NCBI GenBank assembly: GCA_033764445.1
Contig: JANRIZ010000068.1
Span: 1-12,136, forward strand
Direction of reading: 5' to 3'
Length of the DNA: 12,136 bases
Source of the DNA: JANRIZ01 sp033764445
Lineage (GTDB): Bacteria; Verrucomicrobiota; Verrucomicrobiia; JAWXBN01
Position 1 is the stretch's first letter. Every line of letters starts with the position of its first letter. A model generated the notes under the pieces. The model ran no database searches. It had not been told where the DNA came from and saw only the letters and a program-made list of their open reading frames with translations. Both the position numbers and the translations under genes were made by a program. This document shows positions 1 through 6,003 of this stretch, piece by piece.

Positions 1-2
1 CC

Positions 3-101
3 ATGCAGGGAGCCGCCCAGTGGGGCGGACTGATGACCCTCCGCAACCTCAAACAGCAGGCCATCAGTCCGTCCCAGGGCGGAGTGACCGGAGGCGGTTG
101 A
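3..101 (+). CDS. 3' end of an unidentified protein (partial)
   Basis: An open frame enters from the left edge and ends at TGA 99-101. The 32 visible residues include the segment QWGGLMTLRNLKQQ and a Gly-rich tail ending GGVTGGG. GC at third codon positions is high, as in the other genes here, and the frame ends just before the repeat region, which is why I prefer it to the longer frame that runs on into the hairpin repeats. The ATG at 3 may be internal; the true start lies outside the window. The tail is too short to identify a family. The neighbouring frame from position 20 is also open, so this call is tentative. Confidence 0.4.
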   Translation: MQGAAQWGGLMTLRNLKQQAISPSQGGVTGGG

Positions 102-133
102 ACCCGGCGGGGATGTTCAGAAAATACCATTTT

Positions 134-152
134 CCTGGGGCATTGCCCCAGG
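134..152. repeat. REP-like hairpin CCTGGGGC-ATT-GCCCCAGG
   Basis: A perfect 8-bp stem with a 3-nt loop is followed after 14 nt by a second hairpin (GGCCC-GTT-GGGCC, 167-179). A CCTGGGG/CCCCAGG hairpin, a short spacer with CTAT, then a GGGCC hairpin resembles the intergenic palindromic elements I recall as abundant in Planctomycetes and Verrucomicrobia, where they are often mis-annotated as tiny ORFs reading GALPQA. That resemblance is from memory; the hairpin itself is read directly from the sequence. Confidence 0.6.
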
Positions 153-162
153 CTATTTCATC

Positions 163-595
163 CGGCGGCCCGTTGGGCCTTGCAGAGCGGAGGCGGGGGC
201 GCCTCCTGATGCACGCGGGGGCGCGTGCGCTCCCCGGGCAGTTTTGAAAGCATCCCCCTTTTGTGTGTTATGTGCCTTTTTGCGGCCAAAATGCGGCGGC
301 CCGCTGGGCCTTGCAGAGCGGAGGCGGGGGCGCCTCCTGGTGCACGCGGGGGCGCGTGCGCTCCCCGGGCGGTTCAGAAAGAATCCCCTTTTGTGTGTTT
401 TGTGCCTTGAAGTTTACCCCGGATTGATCGGGGCGGCCAAATTGCAGTGGCCTGTTGGGCCTCGCAGAGCGGAGGCGGAGGCGCCTCCTGGTGCACGCGG
501 GGGCGCGTGCGCTCCCCGGGCGGTTCAGAAAGAATCCCCTTTTGTGTGTTTTGCGCCTTGAAGTTTACCCCGGATTGATCGGGGCGGCCAAAATG
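163..595. repeat. Three tandem hairpin-bearing units (131 + 151 + 151 bp)
   Basis: The units are 163-293, 294-444 and 445-595. Each holds in order H1 (GGCCC-GYT-GGGCC; 167-179, 298-310, 449-461), H2 (GGAGGCG-loop-CGCCTCC; 189-206, 320-337, 471-488) and H3 (GCACGCG-GGGG-CGCGTGC; 211-228, 342-359, 493-510). A T-rich tract (cccctttt, tgtgtgtt) follows. Units 2 and 3 add H4 (CCCCG-GATTGAT-CGGGG; 417-433, 568-584); unit 1 lacks 20 nt there. Unit 3 changes H1 from a C-G to a U-G pair and alters only the H2 loop (GGGG to GAGG), so stems are kept. Unit lengths are not multiples of three, so coding is unlikely. The strand of any transcript is unknown. Confidence 0.85.
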
Positions 596-633
596 CGGCG
601 TTGAGAGTGAGGAAATCCTGGCACAACAGGGGA

Positions 634-662
634 TTGAGTTTTTGAGGACCAGTGATTAGGAT
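634..662 (+). promoter_or_regulatory. Candidate sigma-70 promoter for the DoxX-like gene
   Basis: TTGAGT (634-639), a 17-bp spacer and TAGGAT (657-662) each match the consensus at 4 of 6 positions. Transcription would begin near 669, about 22 nt before the ATG at 691. This favours 691 over the upstream GTG at 652 as the start. It is a motif match only. Confidence 0.35.
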
Positions 663-690
663 CTCCGGAAACGAACAAAGGCAATCATTC

Positions 691-1092
691 ATGAAACACA
701 TCCCCTCCATTGTCGGCGCCCTGTTGGGTCTGCTTTTTATTGTGTTTGGACTCGTCGTCCTCCTCCGTCTGGTCGCCATGCCCCCCCTGCCCGAGGGAAC
801 CCCTGCCGCCCTGTTCATGGGGGCTTTTGCTCCCACCGGCTATCTGACTTTTGTGAAGGTGCTGGAGGTTTTCGGGGGCATTCTGCTGATGATTCCCTTC
901 ACGCGGAATTTCGGATTGCTCATCATCGGCCCGATCATTGTCAACATCCTGGCCTTCCATGTCTTCATCATGGGCGGGGCGACACTGGCCGACCCCGTGC
1001 TGATCGTGATCTGTCTGATGGGCGCCTATCTGCTCTGGGACGCACGCAAAAAATTTCTCGGCCTGCTCGGAACACGGACGGAGAAAATCTGA
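691..1092 (+). CDS. DoxX-like small integral membrane protein
   Basis: This is a 133-residue, very hydrophobic protein with four predicted membrane segments at about residues 5-28, 51-69, 73-93 and 101-117, a short Arg/Lys-rich C-terminal tail, and the stretch MPPLPEG between segments 1 and 2. Four helices, the GPIIVNILAFH segment in helix 3 and the short length fit DoxX/SURF4-like proteins, whose biochemical role is generally unknown; I claim no substrate. I start at ATG 691, with AAAGG nine bases upstream; a GTG at 652 would add 13 polar residues. It lies directly downstream of the hairpin repeats and converges on the channel gene with only 13 bp between stops, leaving no room for a separate terminator. 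Confidence 0.75.
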   Translation: MKHIPSIVGALLGLLFIVFGLVVLLRLVAMPPLPEGTPAALFMGAFAPTGYLTFVKVLEVFGGILLMIPFTRNFGLLIIGPIIVNILAFHVFIMGGATLADPVLIVICLMGAYLLWDARKKFLGLLGTRTEKI

Positions 1093-1105
1093 ACGGAGTC
1101 CGCCC

Positions 1106-1918
1106 CTATTTCTGGAGGTTTTTGAGTTTGGTTTTGATTTCCTCGAGCTGAAAAATCAGTTCCTCGATCTGTTCCTCGCGGTTGAGACCGTCCCGGTGCA
1201 TCTCCTTGCGATGGGCCTGTTCCATTTCCTCCTGCATTTCCTGCATGGAGTTCATGATCACCCCGATGAAGAGATTGAGCATGATCATCGTCCCCAGAAG
1301 GATAAAAAGGATGAAGTAGGCCGGGGCCAGGATCGGATGGGCCGCCCGCTGCACCTGCATGACGTCGATCCATCCTTCGAGGGTGACAATCTGGAAGAGG
1401 GTGAGCATGGCCGAGGCCAGGTTGCCGAAACTGGCCGGGTCGATCTTTCCGAAGAAGAAAACCCCCATCACAGCGAACATGTAAAAATGGAGCAGCAGCA
1501 TCAGTCCCACATACCCCATGGAGGGGATGCTGTGGAGAAGGGCGCCGACGAGCATCTGCAGGCGGGGTAGGACCGTGATCAGACGCAGGACCCGGAGCAG
1601 GCGGGCCAGGCGCAGCACCGCGATGTATTCGGCATGGATGGGCAGGAAGCAGACCGCAACGATGGCAAAGTCGAAGAGATTCCATCCGTCCTGGAAGTAT
1701 TTCCAGGGACGCGGGAAATGGGCGAGGATTTTGATCAGGGCCTCGACCACAAAAATCCAGAGTACGACCCGGTCCAGAAAATGGATGATCGTGCCATACC
1801 GGGCCATGGTCGGTTCGCTGGTTTCCAGGCCGATGAGGATGGCGGCCAGGACGATGACTCCAATGATGAACCATTGGAAACGGGGGGCGCGGGAGATATT
1901 CTGGCAGAGGGAGATCAT
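1106..1918 (-). CDS. One-domain voltage-gated cation channel (BacNav/CavMr-like)
   Basis: The 270-residue protein is a six-helix channel subunit that should form a homotetramer in the inner membrane. Visible parts: S1 about 14-32; S2 45-64 with conserved E59; S3 78-95 with WNLFDF and D83; S4 98-115 with arginines 103, 106, 109 and 112 at three-residue spacing (voltage sensor); S5 131-155; pore helix and filter TLEGWID at 179-185; S6 198-224; and a charged C-terminal coiled coil from about 225 to the end, as in NaChBac-type channels. Length matches the family. Characterised bacterial sodium channels have TLESW at the filter; here Ser is Gly, so ion selectivity may favour calcium (inferred). 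The start is the only one available, since the frame closes upstream; no normal ribosome-binding site is seen and a 14-bp palindrome sits one base before ATG. It is divergent from a cNMP-fold gene. Confidence 0.9.
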   Translation of the reverse strand: MISLCQNISRAPRFQWFIIGVIVLAAILIGLETSEPTMARYGTIIHFLDRVVLWIFVVEALIKILAHFPRPWKYFQDGWNLFDFAIVAVCFLPIHAEYIAVLRLARLLRVLRLITVLPRLQMLVGALLHSIPSMGYVGLMLLLHFYMFAVMGVFFFGKIDPASFGNLASAMLTLFQIVTLEGWIDVMQVQRAAHPILAPAYFILFILLGTMIMLNLFIGVIMNSMQEMQEEMEQAHRKEMHRDGLNREEQIEELIFQLEEIKTKLKNLQK

Positions 1919-1919
1919 G

Positions 1920-1933
1920 CCCCATATATGGGG
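1920..1933. promoter_or_regulatory. 14-bp perfect palindrome abutting the channel start codon
   Basis: CCCCATATATGGGG is a perfect inverted repeat one base from the channel ATG (1916-1918). As DNA it could be an operator for a dimeric regulator. As RNA it could fold CCCCA-UAUA-UGGGG over the initiation region, where no Shine-Dalgarno is otherwise evident. The function is inferred; the symmetry is seen. Confidence 0.5.
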
Positions 1934-1947
1934 TATTCCGGGCCGGA

Positions 1948-1977
1948 ATTAAAGCGGAGAATTGTTTCAAGTTTCAG
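1948..1977 (-). promoter_or_regulatory. Candidate promoter for the channel gene
   Basis: Reading on the minus strand, CTGAAA (1977-1972), an 18-bp spacer and TTTAAT (1953-1948) match the sigma-70 consensus at 4 and 5 of 6 positions. The start would fall near 1941, placing the 14-bp palindrome inside a roughly 22-nt leader. The -35 box lies next to that of the divergent candidate promoter. Motif match only. Confidence 0.35.
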
Positions 1978-1978
1978 A

Positions 1979-2007
1979 TTGGTAATTTCCCGGGGGACTG
2001 CTATACC
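1979..2007 (+). promoter_or_regulatory. Candidate promoter for the cNMP-fold gene, giving a near-leaderless mRNA
   Basis: TTGGTA (1979-1984), a 17-bp spacer and TATACC (2002-2007) each match 4 of 6. Transcription would start at about 2014, essentially on the ATG at 2015, which agrees with the lack of a ribosome-binding site. Weak motif evidence. Confidence 0.3.
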
Positions 2008-2014
2008 TTTGCCC

Positions 2015-2482
2015 ATGTCAGTCCAGGAACTCAAACGGTTTGATTTTTTCTCCCCGCTGGCGGATGCGGATTTGGAGCGTCTGTCGGAGCTGATCCTTCG
2101 TCGCCAGCACAAGGCAGGCACCTACATCACCCAGGAAGGCCAACCCAACGACAAGCTGCATCTGGTGCTTTCGGGCATGGTCGAGGTGGTCAAGACCAAG
2201 GCCAGCAACGAGGTGGTGCTCGGGCAGATCGGCCCGAAGGGGTTTTACGGGGAGATGAGCATGTTTTTCCCGCCGACAACCACCGCCGGGGTCAAGGCCC
2301 GTGAGGATTCCGAGGTCCTGAGTTTTCCTCATGAGGCCCTCAAGCAATTCATCCGGGAACATCCCGCCGTGGGCACCCAGATCATGTGGGCGATGATGGA
2401 GGTCATCTGCCAGCGTCTGGACATGGTCAACCGGATGTACGGCGACACGATGTTCTGGCTGAACGAAAACTACACGGTCTAG
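2015..2482 (+). CDS. Stand-alone cyclic-nucleotide-binding-fold protein (no DNA-binding domain)
   Basis: At 155 residues this is essentially one cNMP-binding/jelly-roll domain of the CRP/FNR type. Helix and opening strands occupy about 1-60, with LVLSGMVEVV (50-59) typical of the fold. The phosphate-binding cassette is GFYGEMSM (76-83), and a C helix runs from about 105 to 140. The cassette keeps Gly-Glu (79-80), but the arginine that in CRP contacts the cyclic phosphate (RSA motif) is replaced by threonine: TTA at 89-91. There is no helix-turn-helix, so it is not a complete CRP-type transcription factor. It may bind another ligand or act as a protein partner. The frame is open far upstream, but 2015 begins the first residues that look like the family. 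The start is only 96 bp from that of the divergent channel gene, which makes joint regulation possible. Confidence 0.8.
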   Translation: MSVQELKRFDFFSPLADADLERLSELILRRQHKAGTYITQEGQPNDKLHLVLSGMVEVVKTKASNEVVLGQIGPKGFYGEMSMFFPPTTTAGVKAREDSEVLSFPHEALKQFIREHPAVGTQIMWAMMEVICQRLDMVNRMYGDTMFWLNENYTV

Positions 2483-2515
2483 AATTTCCTTAATAAAAAG
2501 ACGGCCTTCCTGATC

Positions 2516-2538
2516 GGCCTTCGTCAGAGGCGAAGGCC
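2516..2538. terminator. Hairpin between convergent genes
   Basis: GGCCTTCG (2516-2523), loop TCAGAGG, CGAAGGCC (2531-2538) form a perfect 8-bp stem in the 74-bp gap between two convergent stops. On the minus strand a TTTTTATT run follows about 17 nt further on; on the plus strand there is no U-run. It is best read as a two-way 3'-end structure. Confidence 0.45.
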
Positions 2539-2556
2539 CCGACCACCCAATGGCGG

Positions 2557-2814
2557 TTACCCGATGCCAAACTGTTTTTTGAAGCGGCAGATTTCCTCCC
2601 ACACCTCGGCGGGTTCGGTTTCCTGGGAGACACGCGAAAAAATATTATGAAGGATCTGTTTTTCGTTTTCATCCACAAGACCGTCACGGAGGGCCAGACG
2701 TTCGATGAAGGCCAGCTCGTCCTGATCAATCCTGTTGGCTTTGGCAAAAACATGGAGAAATGAATAACCCATGATGGACTTTGCCTCGGAGGTGTTTGGA
2801 ATCGGGTCGCTCAT
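2557..2814 (-). CDS. Small acidic helical protein, TerB-like
   Basis: About 85 residues, mostly helical and acidic, ending FKKQFGIG. The core has the form DQDELAFIERLALRDG followed by LVDENEKQIL: two helices joined by acidic turns, recalling TerB/tellurite-resistance-type or EF-hand-like helical proteins. I do not recognise a named family with confidence. Three starts are possible: GTG 2844, ATG 2814 (used here) and ATG 2772. The last has GAGG 11 bases upstream and leaves a 71-residue protein holding the whole core, so it may be correct. A small hairpin (ACCGG-CTCCA-CCGGT, 2834-2848) lies just upstream. It follows the mannosidase gene by 84 bp on the same strand and may be read with it. Confidence 0.6.
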   Translation of the reverse strand: MSDPIPNTSEAKSIMGYSFLHVFAKANRIDQDELAFIERLALRDGLVDENEKQILHNIFSRVSQETEPAEVWEEICRFKKQFGIG

Positions 2815-2898
2815 GTCGTAAAGACTGGGGCAAACCGGCTCCACCGGTCAAGGGAGCGAATGTGACAATTCGCCGAATCAAACAGACGGTTGGTTTGC

Positions 2899-5800
2899 TC
2901 ATTTCTCGAGCATCACACTGGCAATTTTAAAGGGCTTCAGGGTCAGGGTCAGTCGGCCCCCGTCGAAGGGAACGGACTCGCCGGGTTCCTCGTTCAAATT
3001 GCACAGGCGGGCGGATTTGAAGGGCAACGGAGTCGTGACCGTCACTGTCTGCGTCCCTCCAAAGGCCTCGTAGAGGCGGAGGATCATCGCCGGGGAATCC
3101 TCGGCGCGTTTGATTGTCTCCAAAACGACCCCGGGGTTGTCCACCGCAAAAAAGGTGTGGTCGATCTCGTCGGGGCCAAGCGCGGGAAGCACGCGCAGGG
3201 GACTGTTGAAATTCTGGGCCGCCCGGAGAACCCCCGCCGCCTGCCAGTCCCCGGCATGGGGCATGAGGGCGTAGCGGAAGCAGTGGTGGCCGCGGTCCGC
3301 CTTCGGATCCGGGGCGTTGGGCGCACGCAGGAGCGAGAGGCCCATGCGTCGTCCGTGGATGCCGTAGCCGTATTTGCAGTCATTGAGCAGGGCGACACCA
3401 AAACCGTGTTCGCTGAAATCCGCCCAGCGATGGCCGCACACCTCAAAGCGGGCGATATCCCACGAGGTATTGTAGTGCGTGGGACGTTTGACATGGCCGA
3501 ACTGGATTTCGTAGGTCGCCTCGGGGGCGCGGACATCGACATCAAATTCCGCTTTCAGGAATTTCGATTTTTCCTGCCAATGGACCTTGCAATCAAATTC
3601 CAGGGCTTGGGAGAGGGCTGTCAGACTGACCACCTGGGTGATGGTGGAGCTGCCATAGGTGTATTCAAACCGGACCGCGCAGCGAAGAGGATGCATTTCG
3701 AGCAACTGTGCCTCCGAGGCGGGTCCGACCGGGGACCGTTTTTCGAGGTGAAAGACATCCACATCCCACGCATCCCAAAAGAGCGGTTTGTCCTCGTACA
3801 CCGCCAGCTGACCGTCCTGATGGGAATGAATTGTTTCGCGTCCGCTGGCCTTGTGGAGGAGACTTGTCAGAATGCCGGTTTTGCTGAGGACCGCACGAAG
3901 GTGATCGTTTTCGAGTGTGAACCCCGAGGCATCCGATCTGAAGGTGACCTTTTCCGCGATTTCCGTTTCCGCATTTTGCGCGCGGAATCCGCAGGAGGGG
4001 GCGGAGACGACACAGAGGGATTTGTCCGAGAGTTCGACCACCTCCCGGCGGGGGTGGACCAGAGAATTCATGACCCGCAGACGGGCATTTTGCGCCGAGG
4101 TTTTGGCGGAGGGCTCATCGATGAAACGGGCCAGCAGCCGGGCGGCCTCGACCTCGATCCGGGCGTAGTCGCGGGTGCTGTCCTCGTACACCTCCGTGAT
4201 TGAGGAGCCCGGTATGATGTCATGGAACTGATTGAGGAGAAGCAATTGCCAGAGCGTGCGCAATTCCTCGGCGGGATACGGTTCCTCCGAATGGAGGGAG
4301 GCGACCGCGGCGATACATTCGATTTCTCGAAGGAGATTTTCACAGCGGCGGTTTGATTTTTTGTTGGCCGCCTGGCTCGTGTAGGTGCCGCGGTGGAGTT
4401 CGAAGTAGAGTTCACCGATCCACACCGGCAGATCGCGGGCCTCCGCTTCCGCCCGGGCCCAGAAGTCCCGGGGGGCCCGGATTTCGACCTTGGGCAGACC
4501 TTCGAGGTCCTTCGCCCGTTTGGCGATTTCGAGCATCTGTTTGGTCGGTCCCCCGCCGCCGTCGCCGTAGCCGAAGAGATACAGGCTCTCGTTGGCGCGG
4601 TCATGGTCCTTGAATTTGCGGACATTGTCCTGGAGCTGCCAGGGGGTGAAGTCCGCATTGTAGGTATCCGCCGGCGGGAAATGGGTGAAGAGTTGCGTGC
4701 CGTCGAGTCCCTCCCACAGAAAGGTGTGGTGGGTCGGCCGGTTGAACTGGTTCCAACTGAGTTTCTGGGTGAGGAAATAGCGCATGCCGAAACCCGCGAC
4801 AATTTGCGGAAGGGCGGCGGAGTAGCCAAAGACATCCGGATTCCAGAATTCGCGGCATTCGATGCCGAATTCCTCGCGGAAGAATCTTTGTCCGTAAAGA
4901 AATTGGCGCACGAGGGATTCGCCTGAGGGGATGTTGCAATCCGGTTCGATCCAGGTGCCGCCGACGGGGATGAAGCGCCCTGCGGCCACCGCCTGCTTGA
5001 TGCGGGTGTAAAGCTGCGGATAAAGTTCCTTCATCCAGGCATATTGCTGGGCCTGGGAGCAGACGAATTTGTATTCCGGATATTCCTCCATGTATTCCAG
5101 GGCTGTGGCGAAGGTGCGCGCGCATTTGCGTTTGGTTTCATCCAGCGGCCACAACCATGCCGTGTCGATGTGGGCATGCCCGACTGCGCTGAGGCCGTGC
5201 TGACTTTCCGCATTCCGCGCCGAGAGCAGCGGCTGGAGCAGGGCGCGGGCGGCAGGCCAGGTGGCGCGGTCCTCCAGGACCAGGGCATTGACAAAGGCGT
5301 TGAGCCCGAAGAGAAGCTGTCCGCGCCGGGGCGACTCCGCCGGCAATGATTGAAGGGTCTGGGAGAGAATGGCCGCATCCCAATACAGGTCCCAGGCCTC
5401 CCGGTCAAAGACCGCGATTTCCGCCTGGGCGACCGCAAACTCCGCACGTTTGGGCTGCATGTGCTCGTCGAGGACCCCGAAGAGGGCGTTGGCGGCGCAT
5501 TCGACAAAAAAATCGAATTTTTGACCCGCCTGCGCCTGCATGCAGAGGCGGAAATCCGTGCGGGGGTCTTTCAGGGGACTGGCGAGACTGGTTCCATTGC
5601 GAAAGGTGTGCGCCTCGATGGAAAAGCCCTGACGCGGCTGGCCGTCGATCCAGACCAGCCCCTCGGCCCCCGTATTCCAGAGAAAATGGATTTCCCGGCC
5701 CTCGCCCGCCGGGGGGACCACCGCCTGGACGTGGAACCAGGAGGTGTCCCAGAGCGCCCCGAGATTTTCGCCCGGGCCCGACGGGGTAAAAGGCTGAAGG

Positions 5801-5940
5801 ACCGCCTCCGCGTAGGGGATCCGGGTTTTGGATTTGAACACCGCCAGGGACACCGGAGTCCGGTGCGGGTAGAATCGGGTGCGGATTTCCTCAATGGCCA
5901 GGTCGATGCGTTTGGCCGTGATCTCGGGATGGGTGAGCAT
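2899..5940 (-). CDS. Class II alpha-mannosidase, glycoside hydrolase family 38
   Basis: This 1013-residue protein should hydrolyse alpha-linked mannose from oligosaccharides by the zinc-dependent retaining GH38 mechanism. The catalytic half starts after an N-terminal beta domain of about 240 residues. GHAHIDTAWLWP (254-265) supplies zinc ligands H257 and D259. WNPDVFGYS (366-374) contains nucleophile D369, which also binds zinc. GYGDGGGGPT (457-466), ELYFELHRGTYTS (510-522) and NQFHDIIPGSS (570-580), with the remaining zinc histidine H573, follow. The rest is the C-terminal beta-sandwich region. Length is normal for bacterial GH38 and all key residues are present. There is no signal peptide, so it should act in the cytoplasm on imported glycans. 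I chose ATG 5940 over TTG 5976. It lies 63 bp after the TPR gene and may be co-transcribed with it. No transporter or other glycan enzyme is in the window. Confidence 0.96.
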   Translation of the reverse strand: MLTHPEITAKRIDLAIEEIRTRFYPHRTPVSLAVFKSKTRIPYAEAVLQPFTPSGPGENLGALWDTSWFHVQAVVPPAGEGREIHFLWNTGAEGLVWIDGQPRQGFSIEAHTFRNGTSLASPLKDPRTDFRLCMQAQAGQKFDFFVECAANALFGVLDEHMQPKRAEFAVAQAEIAVFDREAWDLYWDAAILSQTLQSLPAESPRRGQLLFGLNAFVNALVLEDRATWPAARALLQPLLSARNAESQHGLSAVGHAHIDTAWLWPLDETKRKCARTFATALEYMEEYPEYKFVCSQAQQYAWMKELYPQLYTRIKQAVAAGRFIPVGGTWIEPDCNIPSGESLVRQFLYGQRFFREEFGIECREFWNPDVFGYSAALPQIVAGFGMRYFLTQKLSWNQFNRPTHHTFLWEGLDGTQLFTHFPPADTYNADFTPWQLQDNVRKFKDHDRANESLYLFGYGDGGGGPTKQMLEIAKRAKDLEGLPKVEIRAPRDFWARAEAEARDLPVWIGELYFELHRGTYTSQAANKKSNRRCENLLREIECIAAVASLHSEEPYPAEELRTLWQLLLLNQFHDIIPGSSITEVYEDSTRDYARIEVEAARLLARFIDEPSAKTSAQNARLRVMNSLVHPRREVVELSDKSLCVVSAPSCGFRAQNAETEIAEKVTFRSDASGFTLENDHLRAVLSKTGILTSLLHKASGRETIHSHQDGQLAVYEDKPLFWDAWDVDVFHLEKRSPVGPASEAQLLEMHPLRCAVRFEYTYGSSTITQVVSLTALSQALEFDCKVHWQEKSKFLKAEFDVDVRAPEATYEIQFGHVKRPTHYNTSWDIARFEVCGHRWADFSEHGFGVALLNDCKYGYGIHGRRMGLSLLRAPNAPDPKADRGHHCFRYALMPHAGDWQAAGVLRAAQNFNSPLRVLPALGPDEIDHTFFAVDNPGVVLETIKRAEDSPAMILRLYEAFGGTQTVTVTTPLPFKSARLCNLNEEPGESVPFDGGRLTLTLKPFKIASVMLEK

Positions 5941-6003
5941 GCGGGAAATCAAGCGGTATCGCCCCGGCGGGAACAAGACAAAAAACGGCGGGACCGGAAC
6001 CCG

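Noticed and set aside
20..561. Small plus-strand open frames through the hairpin repeats
   Set aside because: They encode translations of the repeat itself (GPLGLAERRRGRLL and similar), and unit lengths of 131 and 151 bp shift the frame from copy to copy, so the repeat is not kept as protein.
163..595. CRISPR array
   Set aside because: Only three units, 131-151 bp long, nearly identical throughout with no variable spacers, and no cas genes nearby.
652..690. GTG 652 as start of the DoxX-like protein
   Set aside because: It would overlap the candidate -10 box and add a polar 13-residue stretch before the first membrane helix; ATG 691 has a ribosome-binding site and a normal N-terminus.
525..836. 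Minus-strand frame of 103 codons across the start of the DoxX-like gene
   Set aside because: It covers repeat sequence and the antisense of a convincing membrane-protein gene, and its translation has no recognisable character.
1026..1970. Minus-strand frame of 314 codons overlapping the channel gene
   Set aside because: Out of frame with the channel; rich in Pro, His, Arg and Gly, unlike any family I know, while the other frame shows all six channel helices.
2890..4203. Plus-strand frame of 437 codons
   Set aside because: Antisense and codon-aligned to the C-terminal part of the GH38 mannosidase; no domain or start signal of its own.
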